Positions 1-4,993 of a stretch of 6,213 nucleotides of DNA are shown in pieces. The notes under the pieces are model-generated. The model did no database searches, was not told the DNA's origin, and was given only the letters and a program-made list of their open reading frames with translations. The DNA is from Acidobacteriota bacterium. Its GTDB lineage: Bacteria; Acidobacteriota; Vicinamibacteria; Vicinamibacterales; CAVVIG01. The translations under genes were made by a program, and so were the position numbers. Where the stretch lies: positions 1 to 6,213 of the forward strand of contig JACPZV010000343.1 in NCBI GenBank assembly GCA_016195295.1, read 5' to 3'. The number at the start of each line of letters is the position of its first letter. The first letter of the stretch is position 1.

Positions 1-2
1 GG

Positions 3-263
3 CAGGCGGGCTCGGTCGTCACCTCCGGCGGCGTCGTGTTCGTCGGCACGGGCAGCAACGTCGCAGGCTACTTCTTTGCGTACGACGCGAAGACCGGTGG
101 CCTGCTCTGGAGATTCAACACTGGCGGCGGCGTGTTTTCATCACCCGCGGCATATATGGTGAACGGCGAAGAATTCGTGACCGTCGCGTCGGGTGGCGGC
201 GAGCGCGGCCGTCGCGGCGGCGACCTGATTCTGAGCTTCGCCCTCCCGAAACAGTCACGCTGA
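3..263 (+). CDS. PQQ-dependent dehydrogenase, C-terminal fragment (5' end outside window)
   Basis: This is the last 86 codons of a quinoprotein dehydrogenase, open from the window edge and ending in TGA at 261-263. The visible residues carry the terminal beta-propeller repeats of the methanol/ethanol dehydrogenase family: a GGVVFVGTGS strand, then FFAYDAKTGGLLWRFNTGGG (the tryptophan-docking type A-x-D-x-x-T-G-x-x-L-W motif), then a SSPAAYMVNGEEFVTVASGG block just before the end. Known members are periplasmic and oxidise alcohols, aldehydes or sugars with PQQ and a metal ion. The substrate cannot be told here because the active-site half is missing. The tail after VASGG is short, Gly/Arg-rich and ends DLILSFALPKQ, with no cytochrome c CxxCH motif in the visible part. 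A palindromic repeat starts six bases after the stop. Confidence 0.9.
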   Translation, partial: QAGSVVTSGGVVFVGTGSNVAGYFFAYDAKTGGLLWRFNTGGGVFSSPAAYMVNGEEFVTVASGGGERGRRGGDLILSFALPKQSR

Positions 264-268
264 GATTT

Positions 269-294
269 GTAGGGCGGGTCCTTTCGGACCCGCC
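269..294. repeat. Extragenic palindrome, GTAGGGCGGGTCC family, copy A
   Basis: GGCGGGTCC (273-281) and GGACCCGCC (286-294) form a perfect 9-bp stem around a TTTC loop. The 17 bases from 268 to 284 recur exactly at 4864-4880, and the second tandem unit keeps the same GTAGGGCGGGTCC core. The copy lies six bases after the dehydrogenase stop codon. It could act as a transcription-ending or mRNA-stabilising hairpin, but no T-run follows. REP-like dispersed repeat is the best description. Confidence 0.85.
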
Positions 295-425
295 GAGGCG
301 TGAAGTTGTAGTGCGAGCCTTTCATCAGTCGAGCGATTCCGGCGACGTCGCGCGACTTCCAGAGGTTCTTGGGTATTCTCGTCCTGTGGCGGAGTACCGG
401 TTCACCGTCACCGGTTTTGGGTTGA
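295..425. other. Non-coding stretch between dehydrogenase repeat and DUF2283 region
   Basis: I can support no intact gene here. A + strand frame is open from about 302, with a possible GTG at 311 and another at 386, and runs to TAA at 473-475. It encodes ...VAEYRFTVTGFG... with no recognisable domain and no Shine-Dalgarno. An open frame on the opposite strand across 68-463 is mostly antisense to the dehydrogenase and the palindrome and looks spurious. The stretch may be the decayed 5' part of the gene whose end is seen at 426-521. Confidence 0.4.
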
Positions 426-521
426 GTTGCGGAACTCGATGGGCGGTTCCTCCGTGTTGTCACGCTGGAGGATAAGGTGACGATTCACAACGCATTTCCA
501 GATCGGCGGTTCAAGCCATGA
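426..521 (+). pseudogene. C-terminal remnant of a small gene upstream of DUF2283 (DUF4258-like?)
   Basis: After an in-frame TGA (423-425), 31 sense codons read VAELDGRFLRVVTLEDKV then TIHNAFPDRRFKP and end at TGA 519-521, which overlaps the ATG of the DUF2283 gene in an ATGA. The order 'GR-hydrophobic-V-V-T ... V-x-N-A-F-x-D-R-x-F-K' resembles the last two beta strands of DUF4258-type small proteins, which are often encoded directly beside DUF2283. No ATG/GTG/TTG start precedes the conserved part in this frame; the first is GTG at 477. The 5' part is therefore missing, frameshifted (frame 2 upstream reads VAEYRFTVTGFG) or decayed. The family name is a weak inference; the stop/start overlap is directly visible. 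Confidence 0.45.
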
Positions 522-736
522 AGGTCAACTACTACCCGGAAACCGACTCGCTGTACATTGACCTCTCCGAGCGGCCGAGCGCCGAGAGCCGCGAAGTGTC
601 GGAAGGTGTCGTCCTTGACTACGATGCCGCTGGCAACCTCGTCGGGATCGACATAGACAATGCCAAGACGAAAGTGCAGCTCGATCGTCTGATCCTCAGT
701 CGGTTACCTTCTTTAATCGAGAGAGTTGCGGGCTGA
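518..736 (+). CDS. DUF2283 domain small protein
   Basis: A complete 72-residue protein. The whole length matches the DUF2283 pattern: M-K-V-x-Y-Y-P-E-T-D-S-L-Y-I-D-L at residues 1-16, then S-R-E-V-S-E-G-V-V-L-D-Y-D at 24-36, then G-N-L-V-G-I-D-I-D-N-A at 39-49. This is the family's usual size. DUF2283 proteins have no assigned biochemical activity. They often pair with small DUF4258 or BrnT-like genes, which has led to suggestions of toxin-antitoxin-like roles, but nothing in this sequence demonstrates that. The start at 518 overlaps the upstream fragment's stop (ATGA), implying translational coupling in an ancestral two-gene unit. No strong Shine-Dalgarno is visible, as expected for a coupled start. 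The C-terminal residues 50-72 are less typical of the family. Confidence 0.88.
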   Translation: MKVNYYPETDSLYIDLSERPSAESREVSEGVVLDYDAAGNLVGIDIDNAKTKVQLDRLILSRLPSLIERVAG

Positions 737-745
737 CCTCCGGCG

Positions 746-790
746 GTTCGGCGGCCAATCCGCAAATGCAGAACGCTGAAGGCGCCGAAC
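746..790. repeat. Inverted repeat downstream of DUF2283 gene
   Basis: GTTCGGCG (746-753) is perfectly complementary to CGCCGAAC (783-790), leaving a 29-base loop. It begins ten bases after the DUF2283 stop. It may be a weak transcription-ending hairpin, but the loop is long and there is no T-tract. Confidence 0.4.
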
Positions 791-836
791 AAGCAGAGAG
801 GCCTTACAAACCACTACGCCCAAGTCGCAGCGCTTA

Positions 837-1529
837 ATGCATCGACCAATTGGATGCGAGGGGCAGGGCAGAAGACCGTTGGTGTCATGCCCTTCGCTGC
901 GGCTCGGCGCTGCGAGCTTCCTGTCGAAGATTTGGGTGAACAGGCTGCTTGAGCAGGACCGCACCGAGTACGCGGCTCATCTCGAAAAGGTCAAGAACAA
1001 CTATCAGCAGGACGTCGAGAGGCTGAAGGCCGATATCGAGAGGACTCAGCAACGACTACAAGCACATCTCGATCGTTCGACATATGTGCATCGTGTTCAA
1101 TTCGAGAAGGAATTCACGGCACTTTCAGACATTTGGAAGGCAGTTGCCGATCTGCGGTCGGTGCTCGAAGGGTTGTCTTGGCGGGATCGCGACCACGAAG
1201 ATGACATGCAGTATGAAAAACGGATCAATGAGTTGATTCTTCCGCGATTCGGAAGGTTCGTCGAAGTCGTTGACAATCAGAGTCCGTTTTACCAGCAAGA
1301 CATTTATCGAGAACTGTCGGACGCCGTGACTGCTGTCCGAACCGAGATTACGCTTGCACGCACCGAGAACCCTAAGGACACTCCGGACTATTACAAACAG
1401 CGACGCGTCGCACGGGGCGATTTTGAGACTCGCGCAAAGAAGATCTCGGACCTGATTCGGGTGCGGTTGGCGAGTCTCGTGGTCGTTGAGCGCGAACAGA
1501 CGGAAAGGCAAACGCATGACCCGCGGTGA
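837..1529 (+). CDS. Uncharacterised coiled-coil protein, N-terminus uncertain
   Basis: The open frame gives up to 230 residues. From about residue 24 it reads LGAASFLSKIWVNRLLEQDR, then a long charged heptad-like helix (YAAHLEKVKNNYQQDVERLKA and onward, about residues 45-80), then a helical domain with SDIWKAVADLRSVLEGL and DNQSPFYQQDIYRELSDAV. I recall this arrangement from a family of unassigned bacterial proteins that start with a membrane helix running into F-L-x-K-x-x-x-N-R, followed by a coiled coil. Here the residues before LGAASF (MHRPIGCEGQGRRPLV...) are not hydrophobic, and no good ribosome site precedes ATG 837; a GTG at 882 is an alternative start. The membrane anchor seems lost, frameshifted or diverged. 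Codon use is much more A/T-rich than in the genes after 2245. Function unknown. Confidence 0.7.
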   Translation: MHRPIGCEGQGRRPLVSCPSLRLGAASFLSKIWVNRLLEQDRTEYAAHLEKVKNNYQQDVERLKADIERTQQRLQAHLDRSTYVHRVQFEKEFTALSDIWKAVADLRSVLEGLSWRDRDHEDDMQYEKRINELILPRFGRFVEVVDNQSPFYQQDIYRELSDAVTAVRTEITLARTENPKDTPDYYKQRRVARGDFETRAKKISDLIRVRLASLVVVEREQTERQTHDPR

Positions 1530-1644
1530 GTTTCTCAGGCAAGCGGCGGAAGTCCCGCTCGACACGAGGAAAGCCGCGACCAAGATGTGCCTTAATCGTG
1601 GGAGTCATCGCCTCATCAAGATCCTAGAACCCGCAGAACAACAA

Positions 1645-1651
1645 CGGGAAG
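1645..1651 (+). promoter_or_regulatory. Ribosome binding site that selects ATG 1657
   Basis: The purine run CGGGAAG lies about six bases before ATG 1657, and that ATG begins a textbook signal peptide. This favours 1657 over the upstream in-frame starts at 1486 and 1516. Confidence 0.55.
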
Positions 1652-1656
1652 ATGCG

Positions 1657-2109
1657 ATGCGAACGAAGTTCAGAGTCGGCGTGGCAGTTGGACTCCTGCT
1701 GGCCGTGGTTAGCGTCGTACCGGCGATTTCGCAGGCTCAGGCACCTCCGCGTTCGACGTCGACCACACCGTCACCATCGGGTCGCTTTCAACTTCTGTCA
1801 GAGAACCAAGGCACAGTATTCATGGTCGACACGGCTACGGGGCGCGTCTGGCGCTACACGCTCGTGACGGCATCTGCATCGCTCGTCCAAGCGCGGGTCG
1901 ACAATCTCATCGCCGTTCAAGAAAACACAAACGGCCGGCCTTTCACGGAGGCGGAGAAAAAGGCACTGTCTGATCGACTGACCCGGGAACAAACGGACGA
2001 AGTTAACGCCGAGAACAACCCCTGCAAAGGCCTTAAGACTTGCTTTGTTGAAATTGACCGCCTTCGGTTGACGCCAGGCGGTGTGTATGCGTCTGAAGTC
2101 GTCAGGTGA
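1657..2109 (+). CDS. Small secreted protein of unknown function
   Basis: A 150-residue protein. Residues 1-29 are a Sec signal peptide: MRTKF, a hydrophobic core VGVAVGLLLAVVSVVPAIS, and an A-Q-A cleavage site before PPRS. The mature part starts with a Ser/Thr/Pro-rich linker, then SGRFQLLSENQGTVFMVDTA and TGRVWRYT. That segment, with D-T-x-T-G-R-V-W, resembles a single beta-propeller-like blade seen in short hypothetical exported proteins. A helical, charged segment follows (EAEKKALSDRLTREQTDEVNAEN), then a C-x5-C pair (C123, C129) that could form a disulfide in the periplasm. The frame stays open upstream to 1486, and a second possible start, ATG 1516, has GGAAAGG in front and overlaps the previous gene's end. 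Putting 47 charged residues before a signal peptide makes that start less likely. No known function. Confidence 0.75.
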   Translation: MRTKFRVGVAVGLLLAVVSVVPAISQAQAPPRSTSTTPSPSGRFQLLSENQGTVFMVDTATGRVWRYTLVTASASLVQARVDNLIAVQENTNGRPFTEAEKKALSDRLTREQTDEVNAENNPCKGLKTCFVEIDRLRLTPGGVYASEVVR

Positions 2110-2147
2110 AGGCAACAAAGTGAGCCATGCCATCCACAGGTACAGCC

Positions 2148-2183
2148 GCTGCGGACCAGTGGACCGTAACGCGCGTCCGCAGC
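2148..2183. terminator. Hairpin between secreted-protein gene and DsrE-like gene (possible terminator)
   Basis: GCTGCGGAC (2148-2156) pairs perfectly with GTCCGCAGC (2175-2183) around an 18-base loop. It sits in the 135-bp gap after the stop at 2109, before the ribosome site at 2236. There is no T-run, so a Rho-independent terminator is not proven. It may instead be a regulatory hairpin in the leader of the next gene. Confidence 0.4.
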
Positions 2184-2235
2184 CCGGGGCAAGGTCCGTG
2201 CGAGTATCATGGCGCGACGCGCTCCCACGCTCAAC

Positions 2236-2240
2236 GGAGG
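2236..2240 (+). promoter_or_regulatory. Shine-Dalgarno GGAGG selecting ATG 2245
   Basis: GGAGG lies four bases before ATG 2245, which begins a twin-arginine signal peptide. It rules in 2245 and argues against the upstream in-frame ATG at 2209. Confidence 0.85.
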
Positions 2241-2244
2241 ATTC

Positions 2245-2925
2245 ATGCAAGACACGACACGACGCAGTTTCATGTCACGGCTCGGCGCGGCAGTGACCGC
2301 CTTTGGCGGCGGCGTCGCGACCGCGTCGGCCCAGACGCGGCCGGCAGCCACGCCGTTTCGATCCACGCGCCACGCGCAGGACAATTGGCTTGATCGCCCG
2401 GGGAAGCATCGGGTCATCATCGATGCCGTGACGGCGAACGGCGCGGGCGAGGCGATTCTGTACGCCAACAACCTGTACGTGGCGAACAACGCCGCCTACA
2501 CGCTCGGCGAGTCCGATCTGGCGATCGTGATCTGCATGCGCCACTTCGCCACGCCGCTGGCGTTCGGCGACGCGTTCTGGGCCAAGTACGGGCCCGTGGC
2601 AGGCGAGATGCTCAAGTTCTCCGATCCGAAGACGCAAAAGCCGCCGGTCACGAATCTCTACAACTCGCCCGCGTACGGGCTGTCGCTGCCGAACCTCGGC
2701 AACACGTTGAGCGACGTCATCAAGCGCGGAACCCACGTGGCGATTTGCGACATGGCCACGCATTTCTTCAGTGGAGAAGCGGCGAAGGTCCTCGGCACCA
2801 GCGCCGAGGCGATTTACAAGGACTGCACCAGCAGCAATGTGGCCGGCAGCCGGTTCGTCTCGGCCGGCGTCGTCGCCGTGACGCGCGCGCAGGAGCGTGG
2901 GTATACGCTGATCTACGCGGGGTAG
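2245..2925 (+). CDS. Tat-exported DsrE-like fold protein
   Basis: A complete 226-residue protein. Residues 5-11 (T-R-R-S-F-M-S) are a twin-arginine motif, followed by a weakly hydrophobic Ala/Gly-rich stretch and an A-S-A-Q cleavage site near residue 29, so export in folded form is expected. The mature part fits the DsrE/DsrF-like alpha/beta fold: strand HRVIIDAV (55-62), a helix with LYANNLYVANNAAY, strand LAIVICMRH (92-100), the region G162-T-H-V-A-I-C-D (strand plus C168, where DsrE proteins often carry their reactive cysteine), and the ending FVSAGVVAVTRAQERGYTLIYAG, matching the typical terminal 'aGv..v...Q..Gy..iy.g'. DsrE proteins handle sulfur or bind partners, but the exact role of Tat-exported relatives is not known. 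High-GC codon use resembles the dehydrogenase and NHL genes rather than the block just upstream. Confidence 0.82.
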   Translation: MQDTTRRSFMSRLGAAVTAFGGGVATASAQTRPAATPFRSTRHAQDNWLDRPGKHRVIIDAVTANGAGEAILYANNLYVANNAAYTLGESDLAIVICMRHFATPLAFGDAFWAKYGPVAGEMLKFSDPKTQKPPVTNLYNSPAYGLSLPNLGNTLSDVIKRGTHVAICDMATHFFSGEAAKVLGTSAEAIYKDCTSSNVAGSRFVSAGVVAVTRAQERGYTLIYAG

Positions 2926-3008
2926 TTGCGGTTGGAGTTCGCCCCGGGCGGCTTGATCTTCGTGTCCTCAGAGTTTGGTGTACACGGCCACTGAAGGAGA
3001 CCTCGCCC

Positions 3009-3251
3009 ATGACCAGCCAGGGTTCGTTCCGGTCACTCGCCGCCGCCGCGCTCTGGTTCGTTCTCACGTCCACATACGCGTTGGCGCAAAGCACGATTGC
3101 CGGCGTCGTCATCAGGAAACCTTCGTGCAGGTTCCGAATACGTTCAAGAACGGTCGCGCCGTTCTTGTCGTCGGATCCGAACTCAGGCGGCACGCCCACG
3201 AGCATCCTGCAGCCGCGCATCGTGCGGATCGGGTTGCAATTCAAGTTCTAA
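3009..3251 (+). pseudogene. Collapsed TonB-dependent receptor: signal peptide and last strand only
   Basis: The 80-codon frame has a good ribosome site (AAGGAGA, 2994-3000) and starts like an Oar/carboxypeptidase-regulatory-type TonB receptor: a signal peptide ending Y-A-L-A-Q (residues 23-27), then S-T-I-A-G-V-V, the first strand of the regulatory-like domain. It ends DPNSGGTP + TSILQPRIVRIGLQFKF, which is the classic final beta-barrel strand of the same receptors, with the terminal aromatic residue used for outer-membrane insertion. Family members run to roughly 1000 residues, so almost the whole plug and barrel is gone. Residues 35-55 (about 3111-3173) match neither end. In another frame that stretch reads ETFVQVPNTFKNGRAV. 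It cannot be a working receptor. It is either an internal-deletion relic or a collapsed assembly. Confidence 0.78.
3145..3167. repeat. Perfect hairpin at the receptor deletion scar
   Basis: CAAGAACGG (3145-3153) and CCGTTCTTG (3159-3167) form a 9-bp perfect stem with a TCGCG loop, inside the unassigned middle of the receptor remnant. Confidence 0.7.
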
Positions 3252-3259
3252 CGGGTCTG

Positions 3260-3284
3260 CCGCACGTTGCCGCGCGACGTGCGG
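3260..3284. terminator. Hairpin after receptor remnant (possible terminator)
   Basis: CCGCACGT (3260-3267) pairs with ACGTGCGG (3277-3284), with a 9-base loop, nine bases after the receptor stop codon and 16 bases before the next start. The position suits a terminator or attenuator, but only TAAACT follows, not a T-run. Confidence 0.45.
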
Positions 3285-3300
3285 TAAACTGCGCCACGTG

Positions 3301-3876
3301 ATGGGTGATCCCACGAGGTCGACGCTGACTGCCGGCGTCCTGAGCATCGCGCTGCTCGCGGCGCCGCCTTCGCCATTGCAGGTCCAGCAGCCGATGCCGA
3401 AGGGGCAGATGCCTGACCTGGGACGCCCGACGCGTCCCGGCGACGTCGCCCCGCCTCTCGATTTCAGCGCGTACTTTCCCGGCGCGTGGACGTTCGAATG
3501 GGACGTGCCGGAGGGCCCGCTGGGACCGTCGGGCCGTATCACGGGCACAACCATATATAAGAAGATCGACGATCGCTTTTTCGAGGCCGACACGACCGCG
3601 AGCGGCCCGGCCGGGCCGTTCAAGCTGCACGAGCTGATCGGCTACACCCGGGACGAAAAATTCCTCTCGCGGTACGTGACGGACAGCCGCGGCTATTCGT
3701 ACCTCCAGTCAGCGCCGGTGAACGGCGACGCCGGCGGGATCTACTACATCTACCTCGAGAGCTCGCCGTTTACCGTCAACAGCCACACGATTCGGATCAA
3801 GCACAACCTGCGTCTGCTCTCGCCGCTCAACTACCGCGTCGCGATCAGCGTCTCCGATAATGGCGGGCCCTTCGTG
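3301..3876 (+). pseudogene. Secreted lipocalin/DUF1579-like protein, C-terminally truncated
   Basis: About 192 codons of recognisable protein. The N-terminus has a hydrophobic signal-like segment (TLTAGVLSIALLAAPPSPLQ). The mature part begins DFSAYFPGAWTFEWDVPEGP, continues ITGTTIYKKIDDRFFEADT and KLHELIGYTRDEKFLSRYVT, and reaches LLSPLNYRVAISVSDNGGPFV. The repeated pattern of 'G.W.fe', 'G.t.y', 'E.i.y....k.l.rYv.d' and 'yrv.is.' strands is that of small secreted beta-barrel proteins related to DUF1579. Relatives should end a few residues after 'GPFxN', but here the sequence switches at about 3865-3876 to transporter coding in another frame. The original frame stays open to TGA at 4114-4116, adding about 80 Arg/His-rich residues that look like out-of-frame translation. 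The start is ATG 3301, directly after a GTG at 3298; no clear Shine-Dalgarno is visible. Confidence 0.7.
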
Positions 3877-4861
3877 GATCGGCGGCACGCTCTTCAGTCT
3901 CGGCTTGTTCCTCGCCAGCTACACGTCGTCTTTGACCATGTTCTATCTCACGGCCGGCGTCATCGCCGGCACCGGCAGCGGCTTCGGGTACGTGGTGCCG
4001 ACGTCGGTCGGATCGAAATGGTTTCCGGACAAGCGCGGGCTCATCATCGGCTTCATGGTCGGCGGATACGGCGCCGGCTCGGGCATCTTCGGTCCGATCG
4101 CTTCGTCTTTGATTGAGCGCTACGGCTGGCGCAATACGTTTCAGATCTTCGCGCTGCAGTTCTTCGCGATGACGATGGTCGCGACATATCTCGTGCGAAA
4201 TCCGCCCGCGGGGTATCGGCCGGACGGCTGGGATCCGACGAAGGTCAAGGCCGCGTCGCGCGCCGGCGCGGACGTGCGCGCGGGGGACATGGTACGGACG
4301 CAGACCTTCTGGGCGCTGTGGATGGCCTACTGCCTCGGCACGACGGCGGGCACGATGGTGATCAGTCAGCTCGTGCCGTTCGCGCGCGCGGCCGGACATT
4401 CGGCCGCGGTCGCGGCGTTTGCGCTCACGGTCGGCGCGGTCGGCAGCGCGTCGGGCCGCGTGCTCTCCGGCTGGCTGTCGGATCACGTCGGCCGCTTGAA
4501 TACGCTGCGCGCGCTGTTGCTGGTGTCGGCCGTGGCGATGCCGGCGCTGTTCCTGTTGCGCGAGGACCTCACGCTCTTCTATGCACTGCTCCTGCTCGTG
4601 TACTACTGCTACGGCACGCAGCTCTCGGTGTACGCGTCGACCAGCGCGGATTTCTACGGCACGAAGAACGTCGGATTCAACTACGGGCTGCTGTTGCTTG
4701 CCTGGGGCGCGGCCGGCGTCCTCGGTCCGTTCCTCGGCGGGCGCGTGTACGTGGCGACGGGCGATTATCGGTCGGCGTTCTTCATCGCCGCCGGCCTCTC
4801 GCTTGCGGCGCTTGCGACGCTCGCGCTGGCGAAGAATCCGCACGCGGCGGTAGCTGACTGA
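3860..4861 (+). pseudogene. MFS transporter, oxalate/formate antiporter type, lacking TM1-2
   Basis: The frame encodes 333 residues from an ATG at 3860 that lies inside the preceding truncated gene. From residue 3 (GPSWIGGTLFSLG) it matches the family from just after loop motif A onward: TM3 about 6-22, TM4 about 25-47 with GxGxGFGYVVP, the signature KWFPDKRG at 53-60, TM5-TM6, then R-N-P-P-x-G-Y-x-P. After a central loop, TM7 (FWALWMAYCLGTTAGTMV), TM8, the second-half motif GWLSDHVGR near residue 204, and TM9-TM12 follow to the stop at 4859-4861. Full-length relatives have 12 helices and about 400 residues. The first two helices and motif A (G-x-x-x-D-R-x-G) are missing, so transport activity is doubtful. 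No ribosome site precedes 3860. Intact relatives exchange or import small carboxylates across the inner membrane; the substrate here is unknown. Confidence 0.82.
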
Positions 4862-4964
4862 TGTGTAGGGCGGGTCCTTTGGGACCCACCTCGATGCCGG
4901 GTCCGAAAGCTGACTGATGTGTAGGGCGGGTCCTTTTGGACCCACCTCGATGCCGGGTCCGAAA
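4853..4964. repeat. 56-bp tandem direct duplication spanning the transporter stop codon
   Basis: Units 4853-4908 and 4909-4964 agree at 55 of 56 positions (the difference is G at 4881 against T at 4937). The unit starts with the transporter's last three codons (GCT GAC TGA) and contains a GGGTCC-loop-GGACCC hairpin (4872-4887; 4928-4943) followed by GCCGGGTCCGAAA. The second unit thus carries a useless second copy of the stop codon, which shows it is a duplication of the gene end plus its repeat. Confidence 0.92.
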
Positions 4965-4977
4965 GGACCCGGCCTAC
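4921..4977. repeat. Composite palindromic repeat, GTAGGGCGGGTCC family, copy B
   Basis: GTAGGGCGGGTCC (4921-4933) pairs at 12 of 13 positions with GGACCCGGCCTAC (4965-4977). Nested inside are a GGGTCC/GGACCC hairpin with a TTTT loop (4928-4943) and GCCGGGTCC/GGACCCGGC (4952-4960, 4965-4973) closed by a GAAA tetraloop. The same element type occurs at 269-294. It ends seven bases before the ribosome site of the NHL gene, so it may both end upstream transcripts and shape the leader of the next one. Confidence 0.85.
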
Positions 4978-4993
4978 TGAACTAGGAGGCGAC

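Noticed and set aside
269..294. Insertion-sequence end
   Set aside because: No transposase remnant or target duplication is visible nearby; the related copy near 4864 is likewise a stand-alone palindrome.
68..463. Open frame of 131 codons on the - strand, with MKGSHYNFTPRR inside
   Set aside because: It runs antisense through the dehydrogenase end and through the palindrome (giving VRKDPPYKS, a repeat-derived word). No ribosome site or known family was recognised.
737..860. Possible integron attC site between DUF2283 and the coiled-coil gene (GCCGAACAAGCAG, GTTCGGC words)
   Set aside because: The complementary words are in the wrong order for an attC (GTTCGGC precedes GCCGAAC), no paired inner boxes are visible, and no integrase is in the window.
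3860..4116. Programmed frameshift producing a DUF1579-MFS fusion protein
   Set aside because: The two families are unrelated, no slippery heptamer is evident, and both are missing conserved parts at the junction. A deletion explains this more simply.
3845..4945. Long open frame of 366 codons on the - strand
   Set aside because: It is antisense to the transporter, its translation is Arg/His/Glu-rich without any domain pattern, and its beginning translates the 56-bp tandem repeat. It is a by-product of high-GC codon use.
4853..4964. CRISPR array
   Set aside because: Only two directly adjoining copies with no spacers between them and no cas genes. This is a tandem duplication.
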